Source: Collinsella aerofaciens (GTDB lineage Bacteria; Actinomycetota; Coriobacteriia; Coriobacteriales; Coriobacteriaceae). Taken from it: a DNA stretch of 64,000 nucleotides. The notes below the pieces were generated by a model. It was not told where the DNA came from and made no database searches. It worked only from the letters and a program-made list of their open reading frames with translations. This document shows, piece by piece, positions 40,552 to 48,872 of this stretch. Location of the stretch: NCBI RefSeq assembly GCF_015558785.1, contig NZ_JADMOP010000011.1, forward strand, positions 1 to 64,000, in the 5' to 3' direction. Position numbers and translations under genes: made by a program. Numbering within the stretch: position 1 is the stretch's first letter; the number at the start of each line of letters is the position of its first letter.

Positions 40552-41805
40552 CTATGCCTGCATCCGGGGCTGTGCTGATTGACGACGGCGCTCCCAGCGA
40601 GCCAACTTAATCGTCACCAGCGTGAGCGCCCAGGCCACAAGCGAGAACGCGGCGCCCACTGCACCCACGTACGCAATGCCAATGCTGCTTACCACGGCGC
40701 CGCCCACTGCGGTGCCAAACGAGATGCCGACGTTAAACGCCATGGGCTCAACCGAACTTGCGAGTACCATCGACTTGGGATGGCGGCTGCGTGCCACGTC
40801 CATAAAGTGCGTGATGCATGAGACCGAGAACAGGTACATGAGCATCGCCAGGCTAAAGACAAAGACCAGCGCGAGCGGCATGGCGGCGCCCACGGCAAAC
40901 AGCCCGAGCAGTGCCGCCGCCTGCAGCACAAACGTAACCAGCAGCGCCTTCATGCCAAAACGCGCATCGATCCATCCGCCCAGGATGTTCGAGATCAGGC
41001 AGAACACGCCATAGGCCATAAGTGTGGTGCTCGCCTGAACGGTATCCATGCCCAGCATCTGCTCCAGATAAGGCGTCACGTAGCCGTAGAATACGTAGAC
41101 CGAGCCCACGCCAAACAAGAAGATGAGCATGCCGGTGATGATACTCGGCTCGCGTAGTAGCCCCGCCTGCTCGCGGAAGGTGGCGGGCTCATCGGTCTGC
41201 CCGGCGCGAGGCATAAACGCCACGAGCGCGCTACAGATCAAAACGGCAAAGGTCAGCGTGCCGTACATGGCCACGTGCCAATCGAGTGTGTCGGCCACAA
41301 ACTTGCCAATCGAGGTCACAAAGACCATCGCCACGGAAAACGCGCCGTACACGACCGAGATGGCAAGTGAGGTTTGCTGCGGGGATAGCAGCTCAGGGAT
41401 GTACGTCACGCCCACGGCGAGCAGCGCACCCGAGACAGAGCCCAGGACAATGCGTGAGATAAACAGCACCTGGAAGTTGGGAGCCAACGCCATGACCAGG
41501 TTGCCGAGCACAAAGACGACGCTATAGCACACGAGCAGCTGGTAGCGGCGGAATCGCCCCGTGCTGAGCGCGAGCACCGGCGTCGCGATAGCGTAGACGA
41601 GCGCAAACACGCTGATGAGCTGGCCCGCAGTGGCAAGTGATACGCCGAGTTCCGTCGCCAGGTCGCTTTCGATGCCGATGACCACGAACTCGGAGCAGCC
41701 GAGCGAGAATCCCAACAGCACGAGCAGCGCCAGGCAGAGCCTGGTGCGCGCGGGGGAGAGCGCGGCGGCGGTTGACTTACTTTTAGGTGTGGTTGCGGCG
41801 GTCAA
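40552..41805 (-). CDS. MFS efflux transporter, DHA1-like
   Basis: A 417-residue major facilitator protein with twelve membrane helices. SEFVVIGIESDLATELGVS in helix 1 and LALSTGRFRRYQLL after helix 2 place it in the drug/arabinose efflux branch (AraJ/PbuE-like DHA1). There is no ATG near the N-terminus: I choose TTG 41805 because GGAG lies eight bases upstream; GTG 41814 overlaps that site. The gene diverges from the LpdD-isomerase fusion gene with about 160 bases between starts. Substrate unknown; its position beside the prenyl-FMN locus could mean export of an aromatic product such as a phenol, but that is speculation. Confidence 0.85.
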   Translation of the reverse strand: MTAATTPKSKSTAAALSPARTRLCLALLVLLGFSLGCSEFVVIGIESDLATELGVSLATAGQLISVFALVYAIATPVLALSTGRFRRYQLLVCYSVVFVLGNLVMALAPNFQVLFISRIVLGSVSGALLAVGVTYIPELLSPQQTSLAISVVYGAFSVAMVFVTSIGKFVADTLDWHVAMYGTLTFAVLICSALVAFMPRAGQTDEPATFREQAGLLREPSIITGMLIFLFGVGSVYVFYGYVTPYLEQMLGMDTVQASTTLMAYGVFCLISNILGGWIDARFGMKALLVTFVLQAAALLGLFAVGAAMPLALVFVFSLAMLMYLFSVSCITHFMDVARSRHPKSMVLASSVEPMAFNVGISFGTAVGGAVVSSIGIAYVGAVGAAFSLVAWALTLVTIKLARWERRRQSAQPRMQA

Positions 41806-41966
41806 GGTTGTCACTCCAATGTCGCATGAATAAGCGGGATTCAATCCCTGCAACTCTAACAGAATGTGTCGGGTGCCTGCCTCCTTTGTCGCAGGCTGCG
41901 CTTGCCTGTATAGTCGCAATACAGGCGAAGATGGTCTCAGGTACATTGCGGGCGACAGGAGATCCC

Positions 41967-42914
41967 ATGGGTATGCACACGACAAAGGTTGTAGTGGGCG
42001 AGGGCAAGTTTGCGCTCGAGGCCCAGTTGACGGTGACGCCGCGAGGCATGGCGGTGTACGCCTGCTCGCCGGAGTTTGCGCACCTGGGCGCCACGGCGCA
42101 GGCCATTCCTCGCCCCGAGCCCGGCCGTACGGCGACGGTGAGCATCCTGGCCGTTCCGTGCCATCGAGACGAAATTCCGGCGCACGATATTGCGGCGGCG
42201 CTGGCCACGCGCTTTGGCGTGCCGGTAGTTGCAAGCACGGGTTTTCATGTGGAGAACGCGACCGCGGACGACTTGCGGCGCATGCTCGATACCACCAAGG
42301 AACTCATCGCCGCGCTCGAGGAGGCCGCAGCCCGCATTCTGCGCGCCGGCTGGGATGAAGGCGGCGCAGGCGCCGAGGTCGTGGCGGTCGATGCCGCGAC
42401 CGGCGAGGCGCTTGGCCCCGTCGACCGCATCGAGGCCCATACCGGCGAGGGAATCCTGCATCAGGCATTTCTGACGCTTCTGGTCGAGGGCCAGGGCGAA
42501 GACGCGCGCCTGCTGCTCTGTCGTCGCAGTCCGCTCAAACGCCTGTGGGGCGGGGTGCTGGCCGATAGCTGCGCCGGTCATCCGCTCCCCGGGGAAGACG
42601 TCGCGGCCGCCACGGCGCGCCGCATCAACGAAGAGCTCGGCATTACGCGCGAGCCCGATCAGCTCAAGCACCTCGGACACGTGGTGTACCGCGAGGACCA
42701 CGGCGACGGTCGCTGCGAGTGCGAATGGTGCGAGGTCTACCTTGCCCATGTTGAGCCGGGCGAGCTGCATATCAACCAAGAGGAGATCTCGGAAGTGCGT
42801 CGCGTGGCTCCGTCCGAGCTCAAAGGCTACCTGCAGGGTCACCCCGAGCAGCTGGCCCCCTGGCTCCGCGAGGCCCTCGGCGACCCATTCATCCGCACGG
42901 CCCTCGCTATGTAA
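41967..42914 (+). CDS. Fusion of LpdD-like prenyl-FMN protein and IPP isomerase-like Nudix domain
   Basis: A 315-residue two-domain protein. Residues 5-118 match LpdD, the small protein encoded with gallate decarboxylase (FAHLGATAQAIPRP, VSILAVPCHRDE, VASTGFHVENATADD). Residues 135-305 match type 1 isopentenyl-diphosphate isomerase. The metal ligands H158, H165, H205 (in AGHP), E251 and E253 are present, as are W299 and the LLLCRRSPLKRLWGGVLADS stretch. The catalytic Cys that normally sits just before GHP is Ala203, with Cys202 one place earlier. IPP isomerase yields dimethylallyl diphosphate, and UbiX uses the dimethylallyl unit to make prenyl-FMN; ubiD and ubiX lie 2-4 kb downstream on the same strand. 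ATG 41967 follows AGGAGA. Residue matches are from memory. Confidence 0.82.
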   Translation: MGMHTTKVVVGEGKFALEAQLTVTPRGMAVYACSPEFAHLGATAQAIPRPEPGRTATVSILAVPCHRDEIPAHDIAAALATRFGVPVVASTGFHVENATADDLRRMLDTTKELIAALEEAAARILRAGWDEGGAGAEVVAVDAATGEALGPVDRIEAHTGEGILHQAFLTLLVEGQGEDARLLLCRRSPLKRLWGGVLADSCAGHPLPGEDVAAATARRINEELGITREPDQLKHLGHVVYREDHGDGRCECEWCEVYLAHVEPGELHINQEEISEVRRVAPSELKGYLQGHPEQLAPWLREALGDPFIRTALAM

Positions 42915-42939
42915 AAAAGACAGTCCCTTTGCCACATCC
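42911..42939. repeat. Half copy of the TGTGACAAAGGGAC palindrome
   Basis: Only the right arm (ACAGTCCCTTTGCCACAT) is recognisable; the left arm has been lost to an A-rich run that overlaps the stop of the fusion gene. Confidence 0.5.
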
Positions 42940-43006
42940 AAACCGTCACAACATTCGGCGAAAATCTCGAAAACGAGGAAAAGCGTCGAATGTTGTGACG
43001 GTTTTT
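42940..43006 (+). repeat. AAACCGTCACAACATTCG hairpin, copy 1
   Basis: AAACCGTCACAACATTCG pairs with CGAATGTTGTGACGGTTT around a 31-base interior that holds a CTCGAAAACGAG mini-hairpin, followed by TTTTG. The same 67 bases recur as a direct repeat at 47852-47917. It can act as terminator of the fusion gene. Confidence 0.8.
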
Positions 43007-43155
43007 GTCTAGGGAATCGCTTCTCATCCAAAAAATCCGCTTGACTGTATTGCCGCAACACAGCGCAACGTAAGGGGTGTCCGATAACGGGCGCCCCTTT
43101 TTAAGCGGCAACATGGCTGCGAATTCGGAGCGCCCCCAACAAGAAAGGTGGGGAG

Positions 43156-44613
43156 ATGGAAGCGGAAAAGAAGGCGTTTAAGATCACCAAGCGCGAAATT
43201 GGCTTTGTGCTGGGTATCGTTGTCTTTTTGCTGGTGAAGTTTCTTCCTTTGGCGGAGCTGAGCTCGACGGTCGAGCTCACGGTCGGCGGTCAGACCTGTC
43301 TGGCACTGACGCTCGCCACGGTGGTGTTCTGGGCATGCGGCGTGGCACAGCCGGGCTTTGTGGGCCTGCTCTACTGCGCACTGCTCGTCCTGTTCAAGGT
43401 GTGCGTGGACGACACGGGCGCCGCGAGCATCTCGGCGACGGTCGCCTCCACGTTTAGCTCGTGGACCAAGGCCACCATGTGGCTCGTCATCGGCGCCTAC
43501 CTCATCGCCAGCGCGGTCAAGGAGTCGGGCCTGGGCGAGCGCATCGCCTACGCGTTCATGCTCAAGTTCGTGCGCGACGCCAAGTCGCTCATCATCTCGA
43601 TCTTCGCGCTCACCTTTGTGCTGTCGCTGCTGATCCCGCATCCGTTCCCCCGCGCCTTCCTCATCCTCGCCGTCGTCTCGGTCATCGCCGAGTCCGCCGG
43701 CTACGGTGACGACGACAAGGGTAAGCTCGGCTTCCTCGTGTTTGCCGCTGCTGCCCCGGGCTCCATGTTCTTCCTGACGGGCGACTCCACACTCAACCCG
43801 CTCGTTGCGCAGTACAGCGCCGAGGCCGGCGGCATGAGCCCGTCCTTTGTCGACTGGTTCCTGTACATGAGCGTGCCTATGCTGGTCGCGCTGCTGTGCA
43901 CCCTGTTCTTGGGCCTCTTCCTCTTTAAGCCCAGCAAGGAGCTCGTCTACGATCGCGAGCAGATCGTGGCCAAGCAGGCCGCGCTCGGCAAGCTCTCCGT
44001 CAAGGAGATCCGCACCATCGTGTGGCTTGTCATCGCCATCGCGCTGTGGCTCACCGTCTCGGGCGACTTTATCGGCTGGGTCACCCTGGCCATTGGCGTC
44101 GCACTCGCCATGCCCATCATCGGCGAGGTCCTCACTCCTGCCAGCTGGAACGCTGTCGACATCAAGTCCCTCATGTTCCTGACGGCCGCCATGGCCGTGG
44201 GTTCCGTGGGCGGCGCCACCGGCATGAACGCCTGGATCGCCGACGTCGTGCTTCCCAGCTCCGTGCCCGAGAACATCTTCCTGTTCGCCCTGCTTGTCGC
44301 CGCACTCTCCATGATCATCCACATGTTCATGGGTTCGGTCATGGCCGTGCTCGGCGTGTGCGTGCCGGCGTTCATCAGCTTCGCGGCCGGCTCCAGCGTG
44401 AGCCCGCTCGCCGTGGCGCTCATCGTCTTCACGTCCATCAACATCCACTACATCCTGCCGTTCCATAACCTGCCGATCCTTATCGGCGAGGGCAAGGACG
44501 CCGGCGGCTACACCTCCAAAGAGGCCATGCGCATGGGCATTCCCCTCACCGCGGTCGTCTTTATCGTCGTGCTGGTCGAGGCCGCCTGGTTCCATCTCTT
44601 TGGCCTGATGTAA
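43156..44613 (+). CDS. SLC13/DASS family anion transporter
   Basis: A 485-residue transporter with about twelve membrane helices. WLVIGAYLIASAVKESGLGERIAYAF and the later repeat AMAVGSVGGATGMNAWIADVVLP fit the divalent anion:Na+ symporter (DASS/SLC13) fold, with the paired hairpin motifs around the S-x-T/N type sites (DSTLNP and INIHYILPFHN). Members carry dicarboxylates, citrate or sulfate. It is the first gene of a same-strand run with UbiD and UbiX, so uptake of a hydroxy-aromatic acid, or exchange of acid for product, is a reasonable hypothesis. The ribosome site AAAGGTGGGGAG lies directly before the ATG. Confidence 0.85.
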   Translation: MEAEKKAFKITKREIGFVLGIVVFLLVKFLPLAELSSTVELTVGGQTCLALTLATVVFWACGVAQPGFVGLLYCALLVLFKVCVDDTGAASISATVASTFSSWTKATMWLVIGAYLIASAVKESGLGERIAYAFMLKFVRDAKSLIISIFALTFVLSLLIPHPFPRAFLILAVVSVIAESAGYGDDDKGKLGFLVFAAAAPGSMFFLTGDSTLNPLVAQYSAEAGGMSPSFVDWFLYMSVPMLVALLCTLFLGLFLFKPSKELVYDREQIVAKQAALGKLSVKEIRTIVWLVIAIALWLTVSGDFIGWVTLAIGVALAMPIIGEVLTPASWNAVDIKSLMFLTAAMAVGSVGGATGMNAWIADVVLPSSVPENIFLFALLVAALSMIIHMFMGSVMAVLGVCVPAFISFAAGSSVSPLAVALIVFTSINIHYILPFHNLPILIGEGKDAGGYTSKEAMRMGIPLTAVVFIVVLVEAAWFHLFGLM

Positions 44614-44755
44614 GCGGCCGAGCGCTTGGGCTGTAAACAGCCGAGTGCTCGAACTTCGAGTGCCCGAGCGCCCCATCCATGAGCGCCATGGCCCCACTAC
44701 GTTCCCCAGCCCGGCGGCATCCCGCCGTCGGGCTCTCTCCCGAAAGGAGCACGCT

Positions 44756-46243
44756 ATGTCCACTACCGATGCTTCCCAGATCCACGACCTGCGTTCCGCG
44801 CTCGACTTCCTGCGTGAGATGCCGGGTCAGCTGCTCGAGACTGACACTCAGGTCGATCCCGATGCCGAGGTCTCGGGCGTCTACCGTCACGTCGGCGCCG
44901 GCGGCACCGTTATGCGCCCGACCAAAGAGGGTCCGGCCATGGTCTTCAACAACGTCAAGGGCTTTGACGACGCCAAGGTCTGCATCGGCATGCTTGCCAG
45001 CCGCAAGCGCGTTGCCGCTCTGCTCGATCTGGACGAGGAGCACCTGGGCCTCGAGATCGGTAAGCGTTTTGAGAACCTGATCGCCCCCGAGCAGATCGCC
45101 GAGGGCAAGCACGTCGACTGCCAGGAGGTCGTGTACAAGGCGACCGACGAGGGCTTCGACCTGCGCAAGATCGTTCCCGCCCCCACCAACACGCCCGTCG
45201 ACGGCGGCCCCTACATCACCATGGGCCTCGCCTACGGCACGAGCCCCGACGGCTCCCAGTCCGACGTGACCATCCACCGCTTCTCCTGCGTCGACAAAGA
45301 CAGGCTTGCCATGTGGATCACTCCGGGCAGCCGTCACCTGGGCGCGTTCTTCGACGAGTACTGCCAGCGCGGCGAAGATATGCCCATCTCCATCTCCATC
45401 GGTCTGGACCCCGCCGTGTACATGTGCTGCGGCTTCGAGGCTCCCACCACGCCGCTCGGCTTTAACGAGCTGCAGATCGCCGGCGCCCTGCGCGGCCATG
45501 CCGTCGAGCTCGCCGACTGCGTCACCGTTCCGCAGAAGTGCATCGCCAACGCCGAGTACGTGCTCGAGGGCTACCTCATGCACGACGAGACCATCAACGA
45601 GGACGTCAACGGTCACGGCTACGCTATGCCCGAGTTCCCCGGCTACACCGGTGGCGCCAAGGTCTGCCCGGTGATCAAGATCACCGCCGTCACCACCCGC
45701 ACCAACCCCATCATGGAGAGCTGCATCGGTCCTTCGCACGAGCACGTCTCCATGGCCGGCATCCCCACCGAGGCTTCCATCTACAAGATGGTCGAGACCG
45801 CTATCCCGGGCCGTCTGCTCAACGTTCACGCTGCTCCCTGCGGTGGCGGCAAGTTCGTTGCCATCATGCAGTTCAAAAAGTCGAGCAAGAATGACGAGGG
45901 CCGTCAGCGCAACGCCGCCATGCTCGCCTTCTCGGCATTCTCCGAGCTCAAGCATGTGATCCTGGTCGACGAGGACGTCGACATCTTCGACATGAGCGAC
46001 GTTATGTGGGCCATGACCACGCGTTTCCAGGCCGACGTCGACCTCATCACCATCCCCGGCTGCCACTGCCACGTGCTCGATCCGTCCAACGACCCCGCGT
46101 TCGATCCTTCGATCCGCGAGCACGGCATCGCCTGCAAGGCCATCTTCGACTGCACGGTTCCGTTCAACCTCAAGAAGAACTTCATCCGCTCGCAGTTCAT
46201 GGAGATCGACATGGACAAGTGGGCCGCCGAGCTTAACTTCTAA
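44756..46243 (+). CDS. ubiD: UbiD family decarboxylase, close to gallate decarboxylase LpdC
   Basis: A 495-residue UbiD family enzyme. Many stretches agree with what I recall of LpdC, the gallate (and protocatechuate) decarboxylase of Lactiplantibacillus plantarum: SGVYRHVGAGGTVMRPTKEG, YKATDEGFDLRKIVPAPTNT, MPEFPGYTGGAK, IGPSHEHVSMAGIPTEASI and VILVDEDVDIFDMSDV. UbiD enzymes need prenylated FMN and remove or add CO2 on aromatic acids. The adjacent ubiX makes that cofactor and an LpdD-like domain is encoded upstream, so all three lpd functions are present. GAAAGGAGC precedes the ATG. Gallate to pyrogallol is the likeliest reaction, but 4-hydroxybenzoate-type substrates are not excluded. Confidence 0.93.
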   Translation: MSTTDASQIHDLRSALDFLREMPGQLLETDTQVDPDAEVSGVYRHVGAGGTVMRPTKEGPAMVFNNVKGFDDAKVCIGMLASRKRVAALLDLDEEHLGLEIGKRFENLIAPEQIAEGKHVDCQEVVYKATDEGFDLRKIVPAPTNTPVDGGPYITMGLAYGTSPDGSQSDVTIHRFSCVDKDRLAMWITPGSRHLGAFFDEYCQRGEDMPISISIGLDPAVYMCCGFEAPTTPLGFNELQIAGALRGHAVELADCVTVPQKCIANAEYVLEGYLMHDETINEDVNGHGYAMPEFPGYTGGAKVCPVIKITAVTTRTNPIMESCIGPSHEHVSMAGIPTEASIYKMVETAIPGRLLNVHAAPCGGGKFVAIMQFKKSSKNDEGRQRNAAMLAFSAFSELKHVILVDEDVDIFDMSDVMWAMTTRFQADVDLITIPGCHCHVLDPSNDPAFDPSIREHGIACKAIFDCTVPFNLKKNFIRSQFMEIDMDKWAAELNF

Positions 46244-46276
46244 TTAGTAGCCCCACCAAGTAGTTAAGGAGTTGTC

Positions 46277-46855
46277 ATGTCCGAGTCTTCTGCCCGTCCC
46301 CGTCGCATTGTCGTTGGCGTCTCTGGTGCCAGTGGTGCCGCGCTGGGCCTCGAGTGCCTCAAGTGCCTGCGCCAGGCCGGCGCCGAGTCGGCGCTTGTCG
46401 TCACGCGCGGGGGAGAGATCACCATCGAGCAGGAGCTCGGCATGACACTCGACGAGTTTGGGCGCTATGCCGATGTGGTCTACGACAACAAGAACATCGG
46501 CGCTGCCATCGCAAGCGGCACCTATCCGGTCGACGGCATGATTGTGGCGCCTTGCTCCATGAAGACGCTTGCCGGCATCGCGAGCGGCTACAGCGAAAAC
46601 CTGTTGCTGCGCGCGGCCGACGTGCAGATGAAAGAGCAGCGCCGCCTGGTGCTCATGGTGCGCGAGACGCCCTTTAGCGCCATTCATGTCGACAACATGG
46701 CGCGCCTGGCGCGCGTGCCGGGCGTCATGCTCATGCCGCCCATGCTCACGTTTTACAACGGCCCCGCCACGCTCGACGACGCGGTGCATCACATCGCCGC
46801 CAAGGCGCTCGAGGCCGTCGGTGTGTCGTGTAAAAACTATAAGCGCTGGTCATAG
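46277..46855 (+). CDS. ubiX: UbiX family flavin prenyltransferase
   Basis: A 192-residue flavin prenyltransferase. RIVVGVSGASGAALGLE is the FMN-binding loop, MIVAPCSMKTLAGIASG and LLLRAADVQMKEQRRLVLMVRETPFSAIH are the core signatures of UbiX/LpdB. It attaches a dimethylallyl group from dimethylallyl phosphate to FMN, forming the prenyl-FMN used by UbiD. It starts 33 bases after ubiD with AAGGAGTTGTC before the ATG, so the two are in one operon. The subgroup with ASGTYPVDGMIVAPCSMKT is the one linked to non-oxidative hydroxyarylate decarboxylases such as LpdB. Confidence 0.95.
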   Translation: MSESSARPRRIVVGVSGASGAALGLECLKCLRQAGAESALVVTRGGEITIEQELGMTLDEFGRYADVVYDNKNIGAAIASGTYPVDGMIVAPCSMKTLAGIASGYSENLLLRAADVQMKEQRRLVLMVRETPFSAIHVDNMARLARVPGVMLMPPMLTFYNGPATLDDAVHHIAAKALEAVGVSCKNYKRWS

Positions 46856-46935
46856 GCTTATTTAGGGTAGGATACGAGTAGTGTTTGAGCCCGCTGCCCC
46901 TGTGGGCGGCGGGCTTTGGTGTGCCGGGAGGACCT

Positions 46936-47805
46936 ATGCAGACGGGTATGTATGCGATCAGCGAGATGGCGAGCTTGTTTAACGTTTCGCGCCAAACGCT
47001 CATCTATTACGACAAGATCGGCCTGTTTAAGCCAGCCGTGGTCAACGAAAAGGGCTATCGGTTCTATTCGCCTACGCAGATTCCGCTCATGCGTCTCATC
47101 TGCATGTTGCGCGATCTGGGGCTGGAGCTCGACGAGATTGACCGCCTGACCTCGACGTTCGACATCGGTGAGATGACCGAGCACCTGCGCTCGCGGGTGC
47201 AGGCGCTCGACGAGCAGATTGCCGGCCTTAAGGCCGAGCGCGCCAGCGTTCAGGAGCGTCTGAGCTTTTACGACGAGGCGGTCTACTGGCGCGAGCGTGA
47301 GGGCAAGCCGGAGCTCAAGCAGTTCGATCGTCGCTACGTGGTCTTTGAGGAGTTCCCTGCCGGTATCGAGCGAGGCCGTTCGATGCTTCACCCCACGCTC
47401 ATGCGGGCCATTCTGCGCATGCGCGCGCTCACGGGCACACGCCCCATGCGCGGCTGGGGCGCCATGCTACGTCGCGAGGCGTTGCATTCCGACGATCCCA
47501 TCGCCGGCGCCGGTTCTTTTGCCGTGCTGCCGCGCGGTGTCGAAGAGATGCTACCGAGCGATCCTGTCGAGTTGGCAGAGATTGGCGTGGAGGCGCTGCC
47601 CGAGGGCACGTATCTGTGCATGAGCCGCTGGGGCATGCCGTACGAACCCGAGGGCATCCGCGCCATCGTCGCCTGCATGGACGGGCACGCGCTCCAGCCC
47701 ATCGGCAACGCCTTCGACTTTTGCTATCTGGACACCACGAGCTACGACGAGTCCCACCAAGAGGACTTCTGCTGCATCCAAATCCCCGTCGCCCTCCAGA
47801 TGTGA
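46936..47805 (+). CDS. MerR family regulator with GyrI-like effector domain
   Basis: A 289-residue regulator. The N-terminus (AISEMASLFNVSRQTLIYYDKIGLF) is the MerR winged helix, followed by YRFYSPTQIPLMRLICMLRDLGLELDEI and a coiled coil near residues 85-115. The C-terminal 150 residues fit a GyrI-like small-molecule pocket, as in BltR/BmrR-type regulators. GGGAGGACCT precedes ATG 46936. It sits 80 bases after ubiX on the same strand and is the likely sensor of the aromatic substrate. The stop codon lies inside a palindrome of the TGTGACAAAGGGAC family, which starts six bases earlier. Confidence 0.9.
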   Translation: MQTGMYAISEMASLFNVSRQTLIYYDKIGLFKPAVVNEKGYRFYSPTQIPLMRLICMLRDLGLELDEIDRLTSTFDIGEMTEHLRSRVQALDEQIAGLKAERASVQERLSFYDEAVYWREREGKPELKQFDRRYVVFEEFPAGIERGRSMLHPTLMRAILRMRALTGTRPMRGWGAMLRREALHSDDPIAGAGSFAVLPRGVEEMLPSDPVELAEIGVEALPEGTYLCMSRWGMPYEPEGIRAIVACMDGHALQPIGNAFDFCYLDTTSYDESHQEDFCCIQIPVALQM

Positions 47806-47832
47806 CAAAGGGACAGTCCCTTTGTCACATTC
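47799..47832. repeat. TGTGACAAAGGGAC palindrome, copy 5
   Basis: A perfect palindrome (GATGTGACAAAGGGACAGTC, then CCTTTGTCACATTC). It overlaps the last codons and the TGA stop of the MerR gene, so the repeat supplies the stop codon. Confidence 0.8.
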
Positions 47833-47851
47833 TGCGGCCTTGCCGCCGCTC

Positions 47852-47917
47852 AAACCGTCACAACATTCGATGAAAATCTCGAAATCGAGGAAAAGCGTTG
47901 AATGTTGTGACGGTTTT
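47852..47917 (+). repeat. AAACCGTCACAACATTCG hairpin, copy 2
   Basis: Direct copy of 42940-43006: the same arms with a few base changes (including TTGAATG for TCGAATG) and the same interior GAAAATCTCGAAATCGAGGA. It closes the cluster that begins just after copy 1. Confidence 0.8.
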
Positions 47918-48002
47918 CGTGTCCGGCGCGGGTGAGCTTCGGTGCCGTCTGGGGGTATAAGACTAGCGAGTGTTTATTTGCGAGGCCTAAGGGGCGCCCC
48001 GT

Positions 48003-48872
48003 ATGGATATCGATAACTTTGAATGGTGGTATAGCGAGGGCGAGGCTCCGGACGAGGAGTGGGACGAGCCCGCGTCGCGTGACGTGTCGAGCGACGAGGA
48101 CGAGACCGGCAACGATGCCGCTGTCGAGCCTGATGCCGCCCTCGATCCCGTCGAGCCCCTGACCTTCGAACAAGCTTGGGCCCAGGCCGAGGCAGACGAG
48201 GCCAAGGCCGACGCTACGGCCACGCTCGGCGAGCCAGCCGACATGTCGATCTCTCCGGCAAAGACCCCGCAGCCGCGTCACACCATCGATCCCGACAGCA
48301 CGGCATCCTTCAGTATTCTCGACGTGCCCTCGCAGGGCGCTCAGGCGCCCGCACCCACACGTCGCCCCAATCTGTCTCGCGAGGAAGATGCAGGACGTCG
48401 CTCTCCGCTTGGCCCCATCCTTATCGCCTTCATGGCCGGCGTTATCGCATGCTCGGTAATTGGAAACGTCTGGAGCCATGTCGAGCAGCAGCGAAAAGAC
48501 GCCGCCAGGGTCGAGATGTCTGTCGAGCAATCGCTCGGCCGCACGCGCTCGGTACATGTGTCGGTCGAGGTCAAGGACGGCGCGACGTGGGACACCGCGC
48601 GCGGCGACAGCCAAATGCTCATCCATATCGTGGGGCGCACGCTCAAAGGGCAGACGATTGACGAGTATCAATACGTCAATTCCGCTGGTGACGGCATCGA
48701 ACTTAAGCCCGGCGACTACGAGCTCACCGTCGATGAACCGCCCGTCGCCACCGACGGCACGCGCTTCCGTGCCTCAAAGCGCATGGTCCCCGTGAGCTTT
48801 AACTCACAGGCGTCCGATACGGTCGACACCACACCGCAGGGCGGGTTCGACCTTTACGTGGATACACAGTAG
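48003..48872 (+). CDS. Single-pass membrane protein with acidic N-terminus
   Basis: A 289-residue protein of no family I recognise. Residues 1-80 are strongly acidic (EDETGNDAAVEPDAALDPVE), residues 80-135 are Pro/Ala-rich, and 137-158 form a single membrane helix (ILIAFMAGVIACSVIGNVW). The remaining 130 residues, probably outside, look like a beta-rich domain (VHVSVEVKDGATWDTA, GIELKPGDYELTVDEPP, GGFDLYVDTQ). The phrasing of the outer domain suggests a carbohydrate- or protein-binding Ig-like fold, but this is a guess. It stands alone after the decarboxylase cluster. AAGGGG lies before the ATG at a suitable distance. Confidence 0.75.
   Translation: MDIDNFEWWYSEGEAPDEEWDEPASRDVSSDEDETGNDAAVEPDAALDPVEPLTFEQAWAQAEADEAKADATATLGEPADMSISPAKTPQPRHTIDPDSTASFSILDVPSQGAQAPAPTRRPNLSREEDAGRRSPLGPILIAFMAGVIACSVIGNVWSHVEQQRKDAARVEMSVEQSLGRTRSVHVSVEVKDGATWDTARGDSQMLIHIVGRTLKGQTIDEYQYVNSAGDGIELKPGDYELTVDEPPVATDGTRFRASKRMVPVSFNSQASDTVDTTPQGGFDLYVDTQ

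Noticed and set aside
41787-41966. N-terminal extension of the LpdD-isomerase fusion gene
   Set aside because: The frame stays open upstream, but it overlaps the divergent promoter region and the end of the MFS start, while ATG 41967 has a good ribosome site and matches the LpdD start.
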